NCBI GenBank assembly: GCA_021234155.1
Contig: JAJEKV010000130.1
Location: 1,377,455-1,441,454, forward strand
Length of the DNA stretch: 64,000 bases
From: Isoetes taiwanensis
Lineage: Eukaryota; Streptophyta; Lycopodiopsida; Isoetales; Isoetaceae
Reading direction: 5' to 3'
Positions 45,400 through 58,339 of the stretch are shown piece after piece; within the stretch, counting starts at the first letter, position 1; each line of letters opens with the position of its first letter. Position numbers and translations under genes: made by a program. Under the pieces are notes generated by a model that was not told the origin of the DNA, did no database searches, and worked only from the letters and a program-made list of their open reading frames with translations.

Positions 45400-48300
45400 T
45401 TTCAAGCCGAGCGCACCAATATGAAGATATTGCATACGCATCAATATGAAGAGGATGAAACTATTGATGAACCCGAACGGTTCTTCGTGACGAAGCCGAT
45501 GCTTGATATGTTGCACGCTTCTTCAAGAATTACCTCGATATTGATTTAGATGATGTCGAGGGATGGTGGTGGAGAGGATATGGTAGAAGATGTGGGATAC
45601 CCTTCGAGGATTGGTCGTGACCGACGATGACCCTATTGTTATCGGGCGTAAACGCAGCTTATTTCCGCGCCTCAACCTCTCGCTTGTCGGCGCGGCTCAA
45701 GCAATTTCAATCTCCAAACCAAGTTCAAGTGGAGCAATGCAAGTGTCTCTCGCTCTATTGAGGTGATATACTTATCAAGTCTTTTCTATCTTACCACCAT
45801 CTCCATCTTTTATCTTACCACTCTTAGATGCGCAGTTATTGCACGAGAAGATCCTTCCAGAAGAACAATATGCCTACCGGCTGCATCTCAAGTTAAGAAA
45901 ATGATTCAAGCGACCGCCTTGGTTATAAAGTCATACATGCATGTCCAAATGATTGTATGATCTTCTATCCCCCGCCGAAAGCATGAGAAGTCCACTCATT
46001 GTCTCGTATGTAATGAACCGAGATACGTGAATGACCTAAAGGGAAAAACGGTACTTTAAGGTTATTCGACACTTTCCAATAATCCCAAGGTATATGCATC
46101 ACCACTTTTTACAAATAGTTGTAAATTCACTTTATTTTCTGTTTTATATGTTGCCTATAATTTATTCTATAGGTTAAAGTTGATGTTCCGCTGCAAGACA
46201 TTGGCTAGCCTAATGGATTCTCACTGGCCACACATGCATCTAGTGATGATGTGATGCGAGTCCCGAAATTTACAAGCAGTAGCTTTGAAGCATGTCGATG
46301 CGACATGGCCTCGACTTTGAAAAAGAACCACGTTAACGCATGCGCTTTGGGCCCGGCCACCGATGGCGAAACCCATATGGTACACAATCGACCGCATGGT
46401 CTACATGGCCAATGATGATAGTGAACTACAACATACCCCCATGGTTGTTGATGAAGAGGGGCACATTATGATGACTTTATTGATACCGGGAAGAAAAAAC
46501 CAAGTAATTTAGATGTGTACCTAAGAATAATTGTGGATGAGTTACTCCCCTTTGTGGAACACGTATTCGTGTCTACGATGCCCATAAAAAAATGACGCTT
46601 TTAATCTTAGAGGTATACTATTGTGGGACTATGCATGACTTTCCGGGCTTGCCGAAAGTGTTCGGGTTTAAGACATCGGGCACTTCCTTGCATGATATGT
46701 GGGGAAAAGTTGCAAAGACCGCCACTCTAAGCATCCAAGAAAGTAGTATACGAGGGTTTTAGGAAGTATTTGCCGCCACGCACTTCTTCGTAAAGCAAAG
46801 TACAATTCGGGTGGCAATCAGACTATACGTAACCACCGCTGCACTACCATACGAGAATGGGGTGAGCGCTGGGATAAGAAGGAAGAGGGGAAAATCCGCA
46901 AGGGGAAATCCAGTGAGGGGGCACCAGAAATGAGGAGGTCGTGAGCCGACCTAGACAAAGGAGGATGAGGAATTATACAAAGGTGGCGAGGAAGCCGCGA
47001 GGAGGAAGTCTTTACCGCCAATATGAAAAGGAAGTCTGCTTTTTATAGACTACCATATTGGACCCACCTATTGATTCAACACCTTTTAGACCCGATGCAT
47101 ATCTTCAAGAACGGGAAACTCTTTATGGAAGCATGTATTTGGTCAAAAAGACACAACAAATGCCGTGATGGACCTTAAGGTAAGTAATACAAAGAAAGAG
47201 GCATGGATCCGAGGTGAAGGGCAACCACTTCCTCCCAAAAATGGGTTATTGCTAGGGCTGACCATCGAAGCTATTTATGATGATTTAAGGGCCCTTAGAA
47301 CACCAACCGGTTATATGCAATCATTGCGAACCGCATTCACAAGTAGTGGGAGCCGACCGGGTTTAAAGTCCCATGACTCGCATAAGTTCTTGCATGTAAG
47401 CAATTGAAGTCCACATATATGCACTACTATAAAATGTAACCCATAACTTATATTTGGTGTTTGATCATGCGCTTCTTCATGCCCCTCGACCTTTAGGGGA
47501 GTTTTAGACAAGGGACCATTGAGGCAATAAGTGCCCTATCAAAGGTCATAAGGTTGTTACCCATGTTGATTTAGTGGTCCCCGCCTATTTTATTTGTGGC
47601 TAAGTTTTTGTTTTGGACCTCATAGGTGGATGTGTAAAAACTATACCAAAAGACTAAATTGAAGAGATGAAAGTGAAAATGGCGAGGCATGTTGCTTGTT
47701 GGAGAAGGAGTTTCCTACGAGCTTTCTTGATAAAACCCATCTTTTGGTACATCTTATTGAGGAAGTGGAGCTCATGAACCGTATATGCCGATGGATGTTT
47801 TTCTTGGAAAGGTTTATGAAGGTATTGAAGGATATGGTGCGCCAAAGAGCACGCCCCGAAGGTAGTATGGCGTAGGGATGGCTTGGCGAAAAGAGTCACT
47901 TTTCTATATGACGAATATATTTCCGCCAGACATCCGTGATGCACCTCGCTTATGGAGTGATGAAGGGGACGAAGATTGTGGGGGTAGTGGCGTAAGGCAA
48001 TGGTATGCGTAAGTCATTTCACCGATATGATCATTATAGGTTAATCAATTTCTTCTTTACAATTCGCACCAATGGCAAAATGGATTGCTCGCTATGAGAA
48101 CGCAAAGGAAGAAATGGAAGAGAAGAGGCATGAATGGAGACGACATAATAGACGAGCCCCGCACTCGATGGATATGAACCCTGCCTCTGACAAGATGGAA
48201 AGAGAATGGGTACTACAGTGCTTTGACCGATGCATATCACAAGGGGGAGTATATTACAGCCTACTAATGGGCATACGACAAGGTGTCATGAAAAGGTAGT

Positions 48301-49060
48301 TGCAACAAATTATGTTGATGTCGAAATCGAAAGTATTTTCTTTTGATGTTATTGTATCTATTGACATTAATGGTGCTTTTGACAAAGATATATCTTACTC
48401 CTCGATATGGTGGCATGGGACCCACTATCGCGGTGAGTTCTCTTGACATACACAGAAGACTTGTGATCATGAGTCATGGCATCATTCACGATGGAGTTTC
48501 AATCAAGTGTTGCCGATCGTAATCGCCGAAGCCACCCGTGATTGGGCCTGAGGTTAAAGACTATAATGGAGGTGGATGTTGGTGGCAATTTTAAGACCTT
48601 CATATTCGATGTCGATTGGTTTGACCTTCAATTAAGGGGCCAGCCTACAAGAAAGTATGATAGAACAAGTGGCTTTTTCATTGCCAACTCTAGCAAGATG
48701 TACCCCGGTAGTGAGACGCTTTGTCCTTCCGCATAACCGTGAACAGTACACACATACACATATCCACTTCAAAATTTAGACCATCAATATCAATCTCACG
48801 CCCAAATTTTTTGACCAGATTTTTTCTTTACCGACGACAAGACCCAACATGGTGGTTTATCATACAAACTACACCGAGGGGACGCCCAATATTCCAAGGT
48901 GTTGTGCTAGAGGAGTCAATAACGCCCCAAGAGCCCTCCGCGCATCAAGGCATTCAAACTCACCCAAAAAACGAGCATCAAGAGGTTGGACCACCAGCCA
49001 TGCAAAGATCTTACACCGTAGCAATTCCACGAAATACGATGTACTTCCGTGCATTTTAAT
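45400..49060 (+). pseudogene. decayed second CACTA TNP2 transposase
   Basis: Plus-strand pieces follow the order of the intact copy at 31615-35516. An acidic piece near 45490-45560 has MLDMLHAF and LDIDLDDVE. IQATALVIKSYMHVQMIV lies at 45901-45960, and NTKKEAWIRGEGQ, LRALRTPTGYMQSL and LKSHDSHKFLHV at 47165-47407. The DUF4218-like part is at about 47654-47940. MAKWIARYENAKEEMEEKRH lies at 48072-48299, KTIMEVDVGGNFKTFIFDVD and WFDLQLRG at 48542-48736, and TWWFIIQTTPRGRPIFQGVV at about 48840-48910. Many frameshifts and stops separate the pieces. It belongs to the same subfamily as the first copy but is clearly diverged. Confidence 0.85.
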
Positions 49061-49847
49061 ACAAATGTTGGTAATGCTAACAATGACGAATTCCTAGTTA
49101 GCACCTAGAGGAGACGATCATTAAATTTATATGTCAAATATTATGCACATCCTCGCAATCCTTCCGATAGGCTATGTCTATTGGTCTTCGTGGTGCAATA
49201 AAACCCATTCAATTCAATTTTTTTTTTTCCCCCTTTGGTATACATTATATCTGAGGAATAAAGAACGGTGGAACATGGGCTCAAAGAAGCCACATAGGCT
49301 CAAGCATTGCCTCTAGACTAGAACATGCCACCTAGGCTCCAATAGAAGATCAAATATATGCCACATAAAGTAGAGAAAAAAATACAACACATGACGCCAC
49401 AATGACATGTTGCCACAATGACATGGAGGCCAAAAAACAGCTTGCACAAGCACTCAAATCTTTGGTAAGGATTTGGATTTCAACTCGTCCAAAGAGTCTT
49501 CAATGGTATCTTAGTTACTTCCGATTTTCTAACCTTAAACCAAAGCCACCACCAAGTTAACCTCGATCATTGCTTAATTTGATGCTATCCACTAGCTTTC
49601 TCATTGTGGATCAATGCTTCTACCTTTCAAACAAATAATAATAATGGTATTTTGTAGGGTGAACAAGTCCAAATACATAGAGTGAAGCATGAGGAGCCTA
49701 CAGACGTTGAACGTAGGCGTTGCATTTCCTTTAGGGCCTAACATGCCACCTAGGTTCAAACAAGCCTCTTAGGCTCAAGCATTGTCTAGGCTCAAACATG
49801 CCCCAAGATCAAACATGTACACAACAAAAATAAAAATAGTTTAAACG
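49061..49847. other. 3' flank of decayed TNP2, no gene
   Basis: The stretch contains clusters of GCCACCTAGGCTC and TAGGCTCAAGCATTG words near 49290-49345 and 49735-49815, a loose direct repeat. I see no terminus of the CACTA type. Confidence 0.4.
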
Positions 49848-49868
49848 ACGCCGCTATAACAAAATACG
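49848..49868. repeat. direct repeat flanking the macrosatellite, left
   Basis: The word CGCCGCTATAACAAAATACG recurs exactly at 54752-54771. Both copies are followed by several GCGACG/CGACGT words, resembling CACTA subterminal repeats. Confidence 0.8.
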
Positions 49869-49935
49869 CGTGATGCGACGTATTGACGCCGCAGATGCGA
49901 CGCATACAAATACTGACGTTAAAAACTCATTTCTT

Positions 49936-52900
49936 AGTTGGGTGAACATGAGTGGTCTTCGCCGTGGAAAATTGGTCCCCGTGGCAATGTCGACGCCCCG
50001 AGTCCATTTGCAGAGATCGAATCGCGGCTCCGGGAGGCAAGATCGCCTGGCCCGGCCCCGTGGCCTTGGGGAGAGGAAATTTGGGGCAAGCAACCGGGAT
50101 TTTAGGGTCTCCTCTTCAAGCGTCAACACCCCACTCCACGCCAAGTCACGGCGCAAGGTCCCCGCCCGAACCGACAAGGAGAGAGCTTCCAAAACGTAAA
50201 CCCCGTGGGCTGCCGTGTTCTAGAAGGGTTTTATGCTTTGGGGGCCGAGACTTGGTCTGTTGCACTTGGGACCGGGTGAGAAGCCGCAGCCGGAATACGA
50301 GCAAGGGGAACCGACGGAGCGAGTTTGGGCCCCCTCCTCCCTCCCGATGTGGCAAGTAGAAGTCGGGGGCTTTTGCAAAGGCAAGACATTCATAAATTCG
50401 TAATTAATGCATTGTACGAAAAATAAATTCTGATTTTTTGCCACCTGGATTCCTAATCCATCTCCAAAGACATAGCCCAATTTTTGAATTTTCTGAGAAG
50501 GTCTAGGTCAAAGGGTTAGCTAAGGTCAAAGGAATGGAGTTTATGGGATCGTTGTACTTGGGGTTGACCTTGGCTCACCGGACCTTATACTTGGTCTAAG
50601 ATTGCATTGAGAATATAAGCATCATAACTATTAGAATGAAGATAAATGATTACGTAAAAGCATCATAACTACTAGAATGAAGATAAATGATTACGTAAAA
50701 GCAAAAAGACTAGTGCGGGTTGGGGGGGGGTTAGATTTGGTTGCTTGTGATGATGGTTGTGTTTCAAAGATCAAGGCATATGGATAGAGAGAATGCCCTT
50801 GTTCAACCGGGGATCGCCTCCCTAAAGCTATTTTGACATGGATTGCATAATTAACTTGTAATGAAATCAATTCGAGCAAGCAACTTCCTGGGATTTTAGG
50901 GTCCCATCTCAAGGCCAACACCCCCACTCCATGTCAAGACACGGCTGAGGTCCCACCAAATCAAATCCCGACAAGGAGAGGGCCTCCAAAACGAAAACCC
51001 CGTGACTTGCCGATTCTAGAAGGGTTTTTGTTTTGGGGGGCTTGAGTCATGGTCTTCCGCCCCTATCTTGGTCCCTGAGGGCAACTTATCGATGTTCTCC
51101 CGATGCTCCATTGGGCGAAGCCAAATCGCAGCTTGTCAAAGGGGAGGTTCAAAGGCCTTAGGGAGAGGAAATCGACTCGAGGGGGATTTTAGGGGGGAAA
51201 TCCGACCCCAAGAGGCAAATTACCTCCAGCAAGTTACTCCCGGTCAAAATGAAAGAGAACCTTCCCCGCCAAGGGCCCCTCGACAAGGAGAGTGACTACG
51301 AAAGTTGATGGAAGGGTTTGTCGCTTTTGCGCTCGGAGGTCATTTGGTCTTCGCCCACGAACTTGGTCCCCGTGGCAATGTCGACGCTCGGAAAGAACAC
51401 CTCCATTACCCGCAGGCCAAATCCGATTCCGGAGAGGGAGGTCGCCTGGTCCGTCCCTGTGGCCTTGGGGAGAGGGAAACTCGGGCAAGCAGCATTTTTG
51501 GTCCGTAAAGATTCAAGGTCCAACACCCCCACTCCCCACGCCAAATCACGACAAGGTCCCGCCATCCGACAAGGAGAGGGCCTCCAAACGAAACCCCGGT
51601 GGGTTGCCGTGTTCTAGAAGGGTTTGCATTTTGGGGGCCGAGACTTGGTCTGTTGCACTTGGGACCTGGCCGAGAAGCAGCAGCCGAGAATACGGAGCAA
51701 GGGGAACTGACGGAGCGGAGTTTGGGCCTGTCCTCCTCCCGATGTGGCAAGTAGAAGTCGGGGGGCGCTTTTGCGTTGGCAAGACATTCATAAATTCGCA
51801 ATTAATGCATTGTAACTAAAATAAATTCTGATTTTTGCCGCCTGGATTCCTAATCCATCTCCAAAGACACAGCCCAATTTTTCAAATTTTCGTGAGAAGG
51901 TCTAGGTCAAAGGGTTAGCATTAGAACGGGCCGGGCAGCCCGCTGCGTGGCAACCGAGCCGGCACCCTTCCCCAAGTCAAACGAGGCCAGGACCTTGCAG
52001 GGATCCCCACAAGAGGGGAGAGTCCCACCCCAAGAGGCGGGATCCAAAAAAAAAGTTCCCTAGGCAGCCCTTTCCTCGGCAAATAGCTCCCCTGGGTCAG
52101 ACGCTAATGACCACCCTCCCGAGCCCGGTTCCCCATCCGGACGCTGATCCTCCGTCAGGGCCCCCTTCGAAGGCCCAAAAAGATTCCGGGATCGGGTCCG
52201 AGAACTTGTCAAACCGCAGGGCGCCCCGAGGTCGGGCCTTGTAGAAACCGGGCAGTTGTCTTGTCGCTCGCACCGGGAGGCTTCCGAAATGGCAAATCGA
52301 CTCGCCAAATCGTCCTAATGGCGAAATTACCCTAGGGAGCAAGTTACAAGGTGGGTTTTGCAAAAGAAAGAAAACACTCACGCCCTCCACGACAAGATCC
52401 CGCATCCACATCCTAGCCAACCGACTACGAGTGTGATGGAAGTGAGCTACTTTGGCGCTTCTTGAGGTCGGGTGGTCTTCGCCATAGAACTTGGTCCCTG
52501 TGGCAATGTCGACGCTTCGAGTCCATTGGCAGAGACAAATCAGCGATTCCCAGAGGGGAGGTCGCCGTCCGCCTCCGTGGCCTTGGGAGAGAGGGCCTCG
52601 GGCAAGCTGCCTTCGGGGATTTTAGGGTCCGGCTCAAGGGCCAACACCCCCACTCCACGCCAAGTCACGGCGCAACATCCCGCTCAACCGGAGAAGGAGG
52701 GCCTCCAAAACGTAAACCCCGGGGGCTGCCGTGTTCTAGAAGGGTTTGCGCTTGGGGCCGAGACTTGGCCTGTTGCACTGGAACCTCGGCCGAAGTCAGC
52801 ACCGAGATTACGGAGCAAGGGAACTGGACGGAGCGGAGTTTGGGCCTGTCCTCCTCCGATGTGGCAAGTAGAAGTCGGGGCGCTTTGCAAAGGGCAAGAC

Positions 52901-54330
52901 ATTCATAAATTCGCAATTAATGCATTGTAACGAAAATAAATTCCAATTTTTGCCGCCTGGATTCTAATCCATCTCCAAAGACACAACCAATTTTCAAATT
53001 TTCGAGAAGGTCTAGGTCAAAGGTTAGCATTAGAACGGTCGGGGAGCCCTCTGTGGGAACCGAAAGGCACCCTTCCCCAAGTCAAACGAGGCCAGACCTT
53101 GCATTTGATCCTCACAAGAGGGGGAGAGTCCTGGACCCCAAGAGGGGATCCAAAAGTTCCCGAGGCAGCCCTTCTGGCAGCTCCCCCCTGGGCCGTAGAC
53201 GCTAAAGACCACCCTCCTGAGTCCGGGGGTCTATCCCACCGCTGGATCCTCCGCTTGGGGCCTCCCGAAGGCCCAAAGATTCCGTATCGGCCCGGGAGAA
53301 CTTGTCAAACCGAATGCCCCGAGGTCGGCGGAAACCGGGCAAAGCTCTTGTCGTCGCACCGGGAGGCTCAAATGGCAAATCGACCATTGCCAAATCGTCC
53401 AATGACGAAAATTACCCTTAGGGAGCAAGTTACAAGGTTGGTTTTGCAAAAGAAAGAAACACTCACCTCCACGAGAGTATCCCGCATCCACATCCCCGCC
53501 AATTGACCACGAGTGTGATGGAAGTGAGCCACTTTGGCTTCTCTGGAGGGTGGGTGGTTTACACCCGAACTTGGTCCCCGTGGCAATGTTTCAAACGTTG
53601 CGGTCCATTGGCAGAGCCAAATCGCTTGTTCAAGAGGGAGGTGGCCGCCTGGCCCGCCCCGTGGCCTTGGGGGAGAGGGGAATTTGGGCAAGCGGCCGAG
53701 GGGGATTTTAGGGTCCGTGCTCAAGCGTCAACACCCCCCACTCCACGTCAAGTCACGGCGCCAAGGTCCCACCCGACCGACAAGGAGAGGGCCTCCAAAA
53801 CGTAAACCCCCCGTGGGCTGCCGTGTTCTAGGGCGGGGTTTGCGCTTTGGGGGCGTAGACTTGGTCCGTTGCACTTGGGACCCATTGCCCGAAGCCGCAG
53901 CCGTAGAATACGGAGCAAGGGGAACCCGACGGAGCGGAGTTTGGGCCTGTCCTCCTCCCGATGTGGCAAGTAGAAGTCGGGGGCTTCCGCTGGCAAGACA
54001 TTCATAAATTCCAAATTAATGCATTGTACGAAAATAAATTCTATTTTTGCCCCGGCCGATCCCTAATCCATCTCCAAAGACATACCTAATTTCAAATTTT
54101 CTAGAAGGTCTAGGTCAAAGGGTTAGCATTAGAACGTCGGGCAGCCCGCTGCGGGCAACCAAGCCGGCACCCCTTCCCCAAGTCACGAGGCCGACCTGTG
54201 ATCCTCACAAGAGGGGAGAGTCCTGACCCAAGAGGCTGGGATCCAAAAAGTTCCCCGAAGTCAGCCCTTCCCCGGCAAATAAGCCCCCAAAGGGTCGCCG
54301 CTAATGACCACCCTTCCCCAAGCATGGTGG
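49936..54330. repeat. GC-rich macrosatellite, unit about 1.1 kb, four copies
   Basis: The phrase TTGGTCCCCGTGGCAATGT or a close variant starts units near 49970, 51363, 52490 and 53570. Each unit then carries, in order, CCGTGGCCTTGGG, GGGATTTTAGGGTC, CACCCCACTCCACG, GACAAGGAGAG, GTGTTCTAGAAGGGTTT, GATGTGGCAAGTAGAAGTCG, AAGACATTCATAAATTC and GAAGGTCTAGGTCAAAG. The last three units also share a second half (AGAACGGTCGGG, CCTTCCCCAAGTCAAACGAG, GTTACAAGG). The first unit is interrupted by other sequence (about 50520-50880) and a partial copy. Frames on both strands recur per unit but are frameshifted between units, so coding is unlikely. Confidence 0.85.
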
Positions 54331-55039
54331 CACCCTTCCCCAAGTCAAACAAGGTGAGGACTTTGAATGGTCACCTCAAGGGGGGAGAGTCCCGCCCCCG
54401 TGAGACGACCCCAAAAGCGTTCTCGAGGCAACCTGTCCTCCCCGCACCGCCCGGGGGGTGTAAGCTAATGAACACCCTCCCCGGCTCAGTTCCCCTATAT
54501 ATCCGACCGTTGAATCCTCCGCTCAAGGATCTAGCTCCGCGGGACCAAAAAATCCAAGATCGGGTCCGGAGAACTGTCAAACCCGCAAGCGCCCCGGGCG
54601 GCAGCCCCCGTGAACGTATTCGACCGGCTCATACAATTTTCGGCTGGTAGTAATAGAATCCTAATGTGATTGGATCGCATGCATGCCTCGGACGTTCAAA
54701 TAAGCCTAGGGACAAACTTTAATGAGCATCACATTAAAGATGCAAAAATAACGCCGCTATAACAAAATACGTCGCGGGGACGCCGATGCGATGCGACGTA
54801 AAACCGTATTTATACGGATGGAAATAACGTCGATCTGCGGCGTGGCGCCGCATCATCGACGGCTACTATTTTTTGAACCAGCGGCGGCCGGCTTTTCGGA
54901 ACTTCTTTTTGCCCTACTTTCTTGAGCTTTTTGGGCGATTTGGCGTTACTACCTGATCGACCTGCAAAACAACTATTCTAAGGTTAGTATATCATATTTT
55001 TTAGATTGAATAGGTTTTGGATTGAATGGTGCATGCCCA
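54331..55039. other. partial satellite tail and second CGCCGC repeat
   Basis: The 54331-54660 part is a diverged partial satellite unit. CGCCGCTATAACAAAATACG is at 54752-54771, followed by about 100 bases rich in CGACG and GCGGCG. An intron-like GGTTAGTATATCATATTTTT follows at about 54982. No gene is assigned. Confidence 0.5.
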
Positions 55040-55845
55040 ACCTTCCTCTTTTTTGGTTTCCTTTCCTTCCTCTTCTTCTTTGTTCTTGATTTTTTTTTTT
55101 CTTCCCATTCTTCCATGCCTCATTCATTCTTCCTCCTTCTTTCTTCCTCATGCTTCATTTCTTCCTCATTCTTCCTCATGCTTCATTTCTTCCTCCTTCT
55201 TCCATGCTTCATTCTTTCCTCATTCTTTCTTCCCATATTTCTTCTTTCCTCATTTTCTTTCTCATCTTTCTCATTCTTTCTTCCTCATTCTTTCTCATTT
55301 CTTTCTTCCTCATGCTTTCTCATTCTTTATTCCTCACTCTTTCTCATTCTTCCTCATTCTTTCTCATTTCCTGCTTTCTCATTTCTTTTCTCATGCTTTC
55401 TCATTTCTTTTCTCATTTCCATTCTTTCTCATGTTTTCTCATTCCCTCATTCTTTCCCCTCCTTCCCTCATTTCTTTCTTCTCTTCCCTTCCTTATTCTT
55501 CATTTTTTTTCATTTCTTATTCTTCATTCTTTTTAATTTCATTTCTTCATTCTTCATTTGTTTCTTATTCTTCACATTTCTTCCTCACTTTCCATTCGAT
55601 CCTTTTCTTTCCCTTCCCTTATTTCTTCCTTCCATTCCTATTCCCTTCCTTCTCTTATTTCCTCTTATTTTTCTTCATTCTTTCTTGTTTCTTCTCTTAT
55701 TTCTTCTCTATTCTATCCTTATTTCTTCCCTTCTATTCTCTTATTTCTTTCTCTTGTTTTATTTCTATCTCTTGTTTTCTATCCCCCCTCCCTTTTTTCC
55801 TTTCTTTCTTCTTGATCTTTTCTTCTTTTTGTTCTTATTCTTCTA
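55040..55845 (+). repeat. polypyrimidine tract (TTCCTCATTCTTTC type)
   Basis: About 800 bases of C/T-rich sequence with regularly spaced A are built from TCATTCTTTCTTCCTCATGC-like words. The composition differs from the 41.9-43.5 kb tract, which has longer C runs. The Ser/Phe/Leu-rich frames over it are artefacts. Confidence 0.9.
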
Positions 55846-55984
55846 ATGCTTTGTTACTACATTGCGACTTTCTATTACGATTTGGACCCGACAGGATCTT
55901 GTACACGCGTCCTTCTTTTGGTAAGTAGTTGATCGCACTTGCATTTTATTTTTATAGTTTTAAGTAGGTTAAAACAATTGATGG

Positions 55985-56565
55985 AGTGGCTTGTTCAAGG
56001 GCACGGGTCGGCTCCACCTAGAGTGGGGAGGACCATCTACCCGGTTCCTGGAAGTCCACTTTCACTACAATCATAAATGTTTCCCTAGTTTAATGAGTGG
56101 CTTGTTCAAGGGCACGGTCGGCTCCACCTAGAATGGAGAGGACCACGTACCCGGGTTCAAGTCCACTTCCAGTTCCACTTGTTATTTTTTTAGGTTTAAA
56201 ATAAAATTGTAGTGGCTTGTTCAAGGGCACGGTCGGCTCCACCTTGCGTGGAGAGGACTAGGTGTCCGGGTCCAAGTCCACTTTTCTTCCGATTCTTAGG
56301 TAGATGTGGCTACGGCAAGGGACATGGTCGGCTCCACCACGAGTGGGGAGGACCAGGTGTTCGGGCCTTAGTTCACGTTTATTGTCAATTTTAGCTAGAG
56401 GTAGCTAGGGCAAGGACATGGTCGGCTCCACCATGAGTGGAGGGACCGGATGTTCTGGCCCTAGTCCCACATTCTTATTTTTTTTAGGTAGAGGTGGCTG
56501 GGGGAAAGGGCATGGTCGGCTCCACCATGAGTGGGGAGGGCCACGTGTTCGGGTCCTAATCATAC
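55985..56565 (+). repeat. six hairpin repeats (GGTCGGCTCCACC..GAGTGG)
   Basis: Units with GGCACGGTCGGCTCCACC or GGCATGGTCGGCTCCACC start near 56003, 56112, 56227, 56322, 56416 and 56509. Each has a 3-6 base loop, then GAGTGGGGAGGACC or similar and a CGGG-x-C/TC word. Spacing is about 95-115 bases. CTCCAC pairs with GTGGAG or GTGGGGAG, so each unit can fold. The same unit occurs three times at 43696-43985. Confidence 0.85.
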
Positions 56566-57194
56566 TCTAGCCTAATCCGACCGATCTAATCTAGTCTATC
56601 TAGCTTATTTCATCACCCAAAAGCCTCCTCTATTATCTAGCCAAATCTAGCTTTTGATCCGGTAAGGGTCTATTTGCACCCATGGTCAGGAGTTTAGTTA
56701 AGTTATTTTTATCGTTAAGTTAAGTTAATGATGGCGGATGATTCCCTTCACACCGTGCTAGTTAAAAAAAAAGGTTAGGCTAACTTAATAATACTAATTC
56801 GCACTAAAGCTTTGGTAAAAAATAACTTAACTAATTAACTAAAGTATTTGAACATGTCTAGTTAAGTTAGCCAAAGGCATAAAAGTTATAAGCACAATTA
56901 ACTAAACTTAAAGTGACCTCTATAGTGCTAATTTCTAATTTAGTTATTTTTTAGTTAATTTTGCTAACTAATCCTAACAAGGTCTTAAGATAAGTTTAGG
57001 TAGTGTTTTTTGGTTAAAAAAAGTTAACTAAATTTCGACTATCTGCTAACTAATTAACTAGTAATAATGAATGTAAATTGACCGTGAGTCCAATACCTAA
57101 TCTAACCTATTTAGTTTTTCTTGTTTCTTCTTCTTTTTTTTTTCTTGCTTTGGGAGGGGATCGGATAAGGTATTAGTCGCCATAGGGCGTGTTA
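56566..57194. other. AT-rich flank, no gene
   Basis: TTAACTAA, TAGTTAA and AGTTAAGTTA words are frequent, giving many short inverted pairs. I see no open frame of note. The stretch ends at the A that precedes the next Helitron. Confidence 0.4.
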
Positions 57195-57237
57195 TCCTAT
57201 ATTATAATGTTATAGGGTGTTGTATCCAGCCCTAAAT

Positions 57238-57435
57238 CGGAGGGCTAAGATTGGACCCTAACATTGGGCCAGCTAAGATTTGTTTTAGATCACGATTAAC
57301 CCTAATCTACCGGTTGTTGTTGAACGAGAAAGGAGGATTTAGGGCTAAGATTGGACCCAACATTGACGGCTAATTGTTTTTAGATCACGACTAACCCTAA
57401 TCTACCTGTTGTTGTTGAACAGAAAGGAGCGGTCT
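57238..57435. repeat. tandem duplication of about 100 bases
   Basis: The phrase GGGCTAAGATTGGACCC through AACCCTAATCTACC and GGTTGTTGTTGAACGAGAAA occurs twice in a row near the Helitron 5' end. Confidence 0.8.
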
Positions 57436-57559
57436 CCTTACCACAGACGAACGCAGATAGCAATGCAGATGGCCGATAGCAAAGGAGATGTTCCTCTGCC
57501 AGAGCCAATAGGTAAGATGCAAAACTTAGGCTAAAAATTTCGTGGTCGCTATGGTCGTC

Positions 57560-57895
57560 CGTTCACTCGAGACGCGTGGTAGCGATGGAGCATCTGTGGA
57601 AATAAGGGTGCCAAAGGAGGCCGTCTTCCAGCTTCACAGATTCATAAAATTCATGAGATCAAAGTTTGTAGCATGTGTAGAATCTTACCTGCACCATTTG
57701 AGATATTTATTATAAGAGGATGCGAGAAGGTGAACTCCTTGAATGATGCATCTGTGGAAATAAAGGTGCCAAAGGAGGCCGTCTTCCAGCTTCACAGATT
57801 CATGAAATTCATGAGATCAAAGTTTGTAGCTTGTGTAGAATCTTACCTGCACCATTTGAGATATTTAGTATAAGAGGATGCGAGAAGGTGAGCTC
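57560..57895 (+). pseudogene. duplicated captured exon, gene unknown
   Basis: Two copies (about 57585-57717 and 57747-57873) read SVEIKVPKEAVFQLHRFMKF and then MRSKFVACVESYLHHLRYL, with few differences. Both end in the same stop, TAAGAGGATGCGAGAAGGTGA. The amino acid sequence is well conserved between the copies, but I cannot name the family. An upstream short exon (about 57468-57512, MADSKGDVPLPEPIG before GTAAG) may belong to the same captured gene. Confidence 0.5.
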
Positions 57896-58339
57896 CTTGA
57901 ATGGTTCTTTACTTCGTAGCTATGCTGATCATTTTATGTGTTTGTATATTTTGCCCTCTGATTAAACTATGGTAGTTGTCTTTGTAGGTGGATTGATCAG
58001 ACCGAAAACAAAAGGTGAAGCAACACTGAACCAACTTATTCCAGACGCTGTGTCTCTTTATTTTAACGGATTCAACAAGAGGGGAAGCAACAGACTGAAC
58101 CAACAGTTTCCAGACACTGTGTTTCTTATTCTAATGGATTCGACATGACTATGGACATTATGAGAAATCCTGAAAACTTCGTTAAGTTCCCTATACACAT
58201 GTATATACAAGTTGGTCTGAATGGAATTCTCCATACTCATGATTTAAGATTTAAATTCAATTTCCATTTATAATCTATTGAATTGAACTGGATTGAATCG
58301 AAAGAAAAGGGTACATTTCTAAGTTTATATTGTGTTGTG

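Noticed and set aside
51292..52930. Repeated frames of 130-175 codons on both strands in the GC-rich region
   Set aside because: They recur with the 1.1-kb satellite unit but are shifted and broken between units, with no domain. High GC content explains their length.
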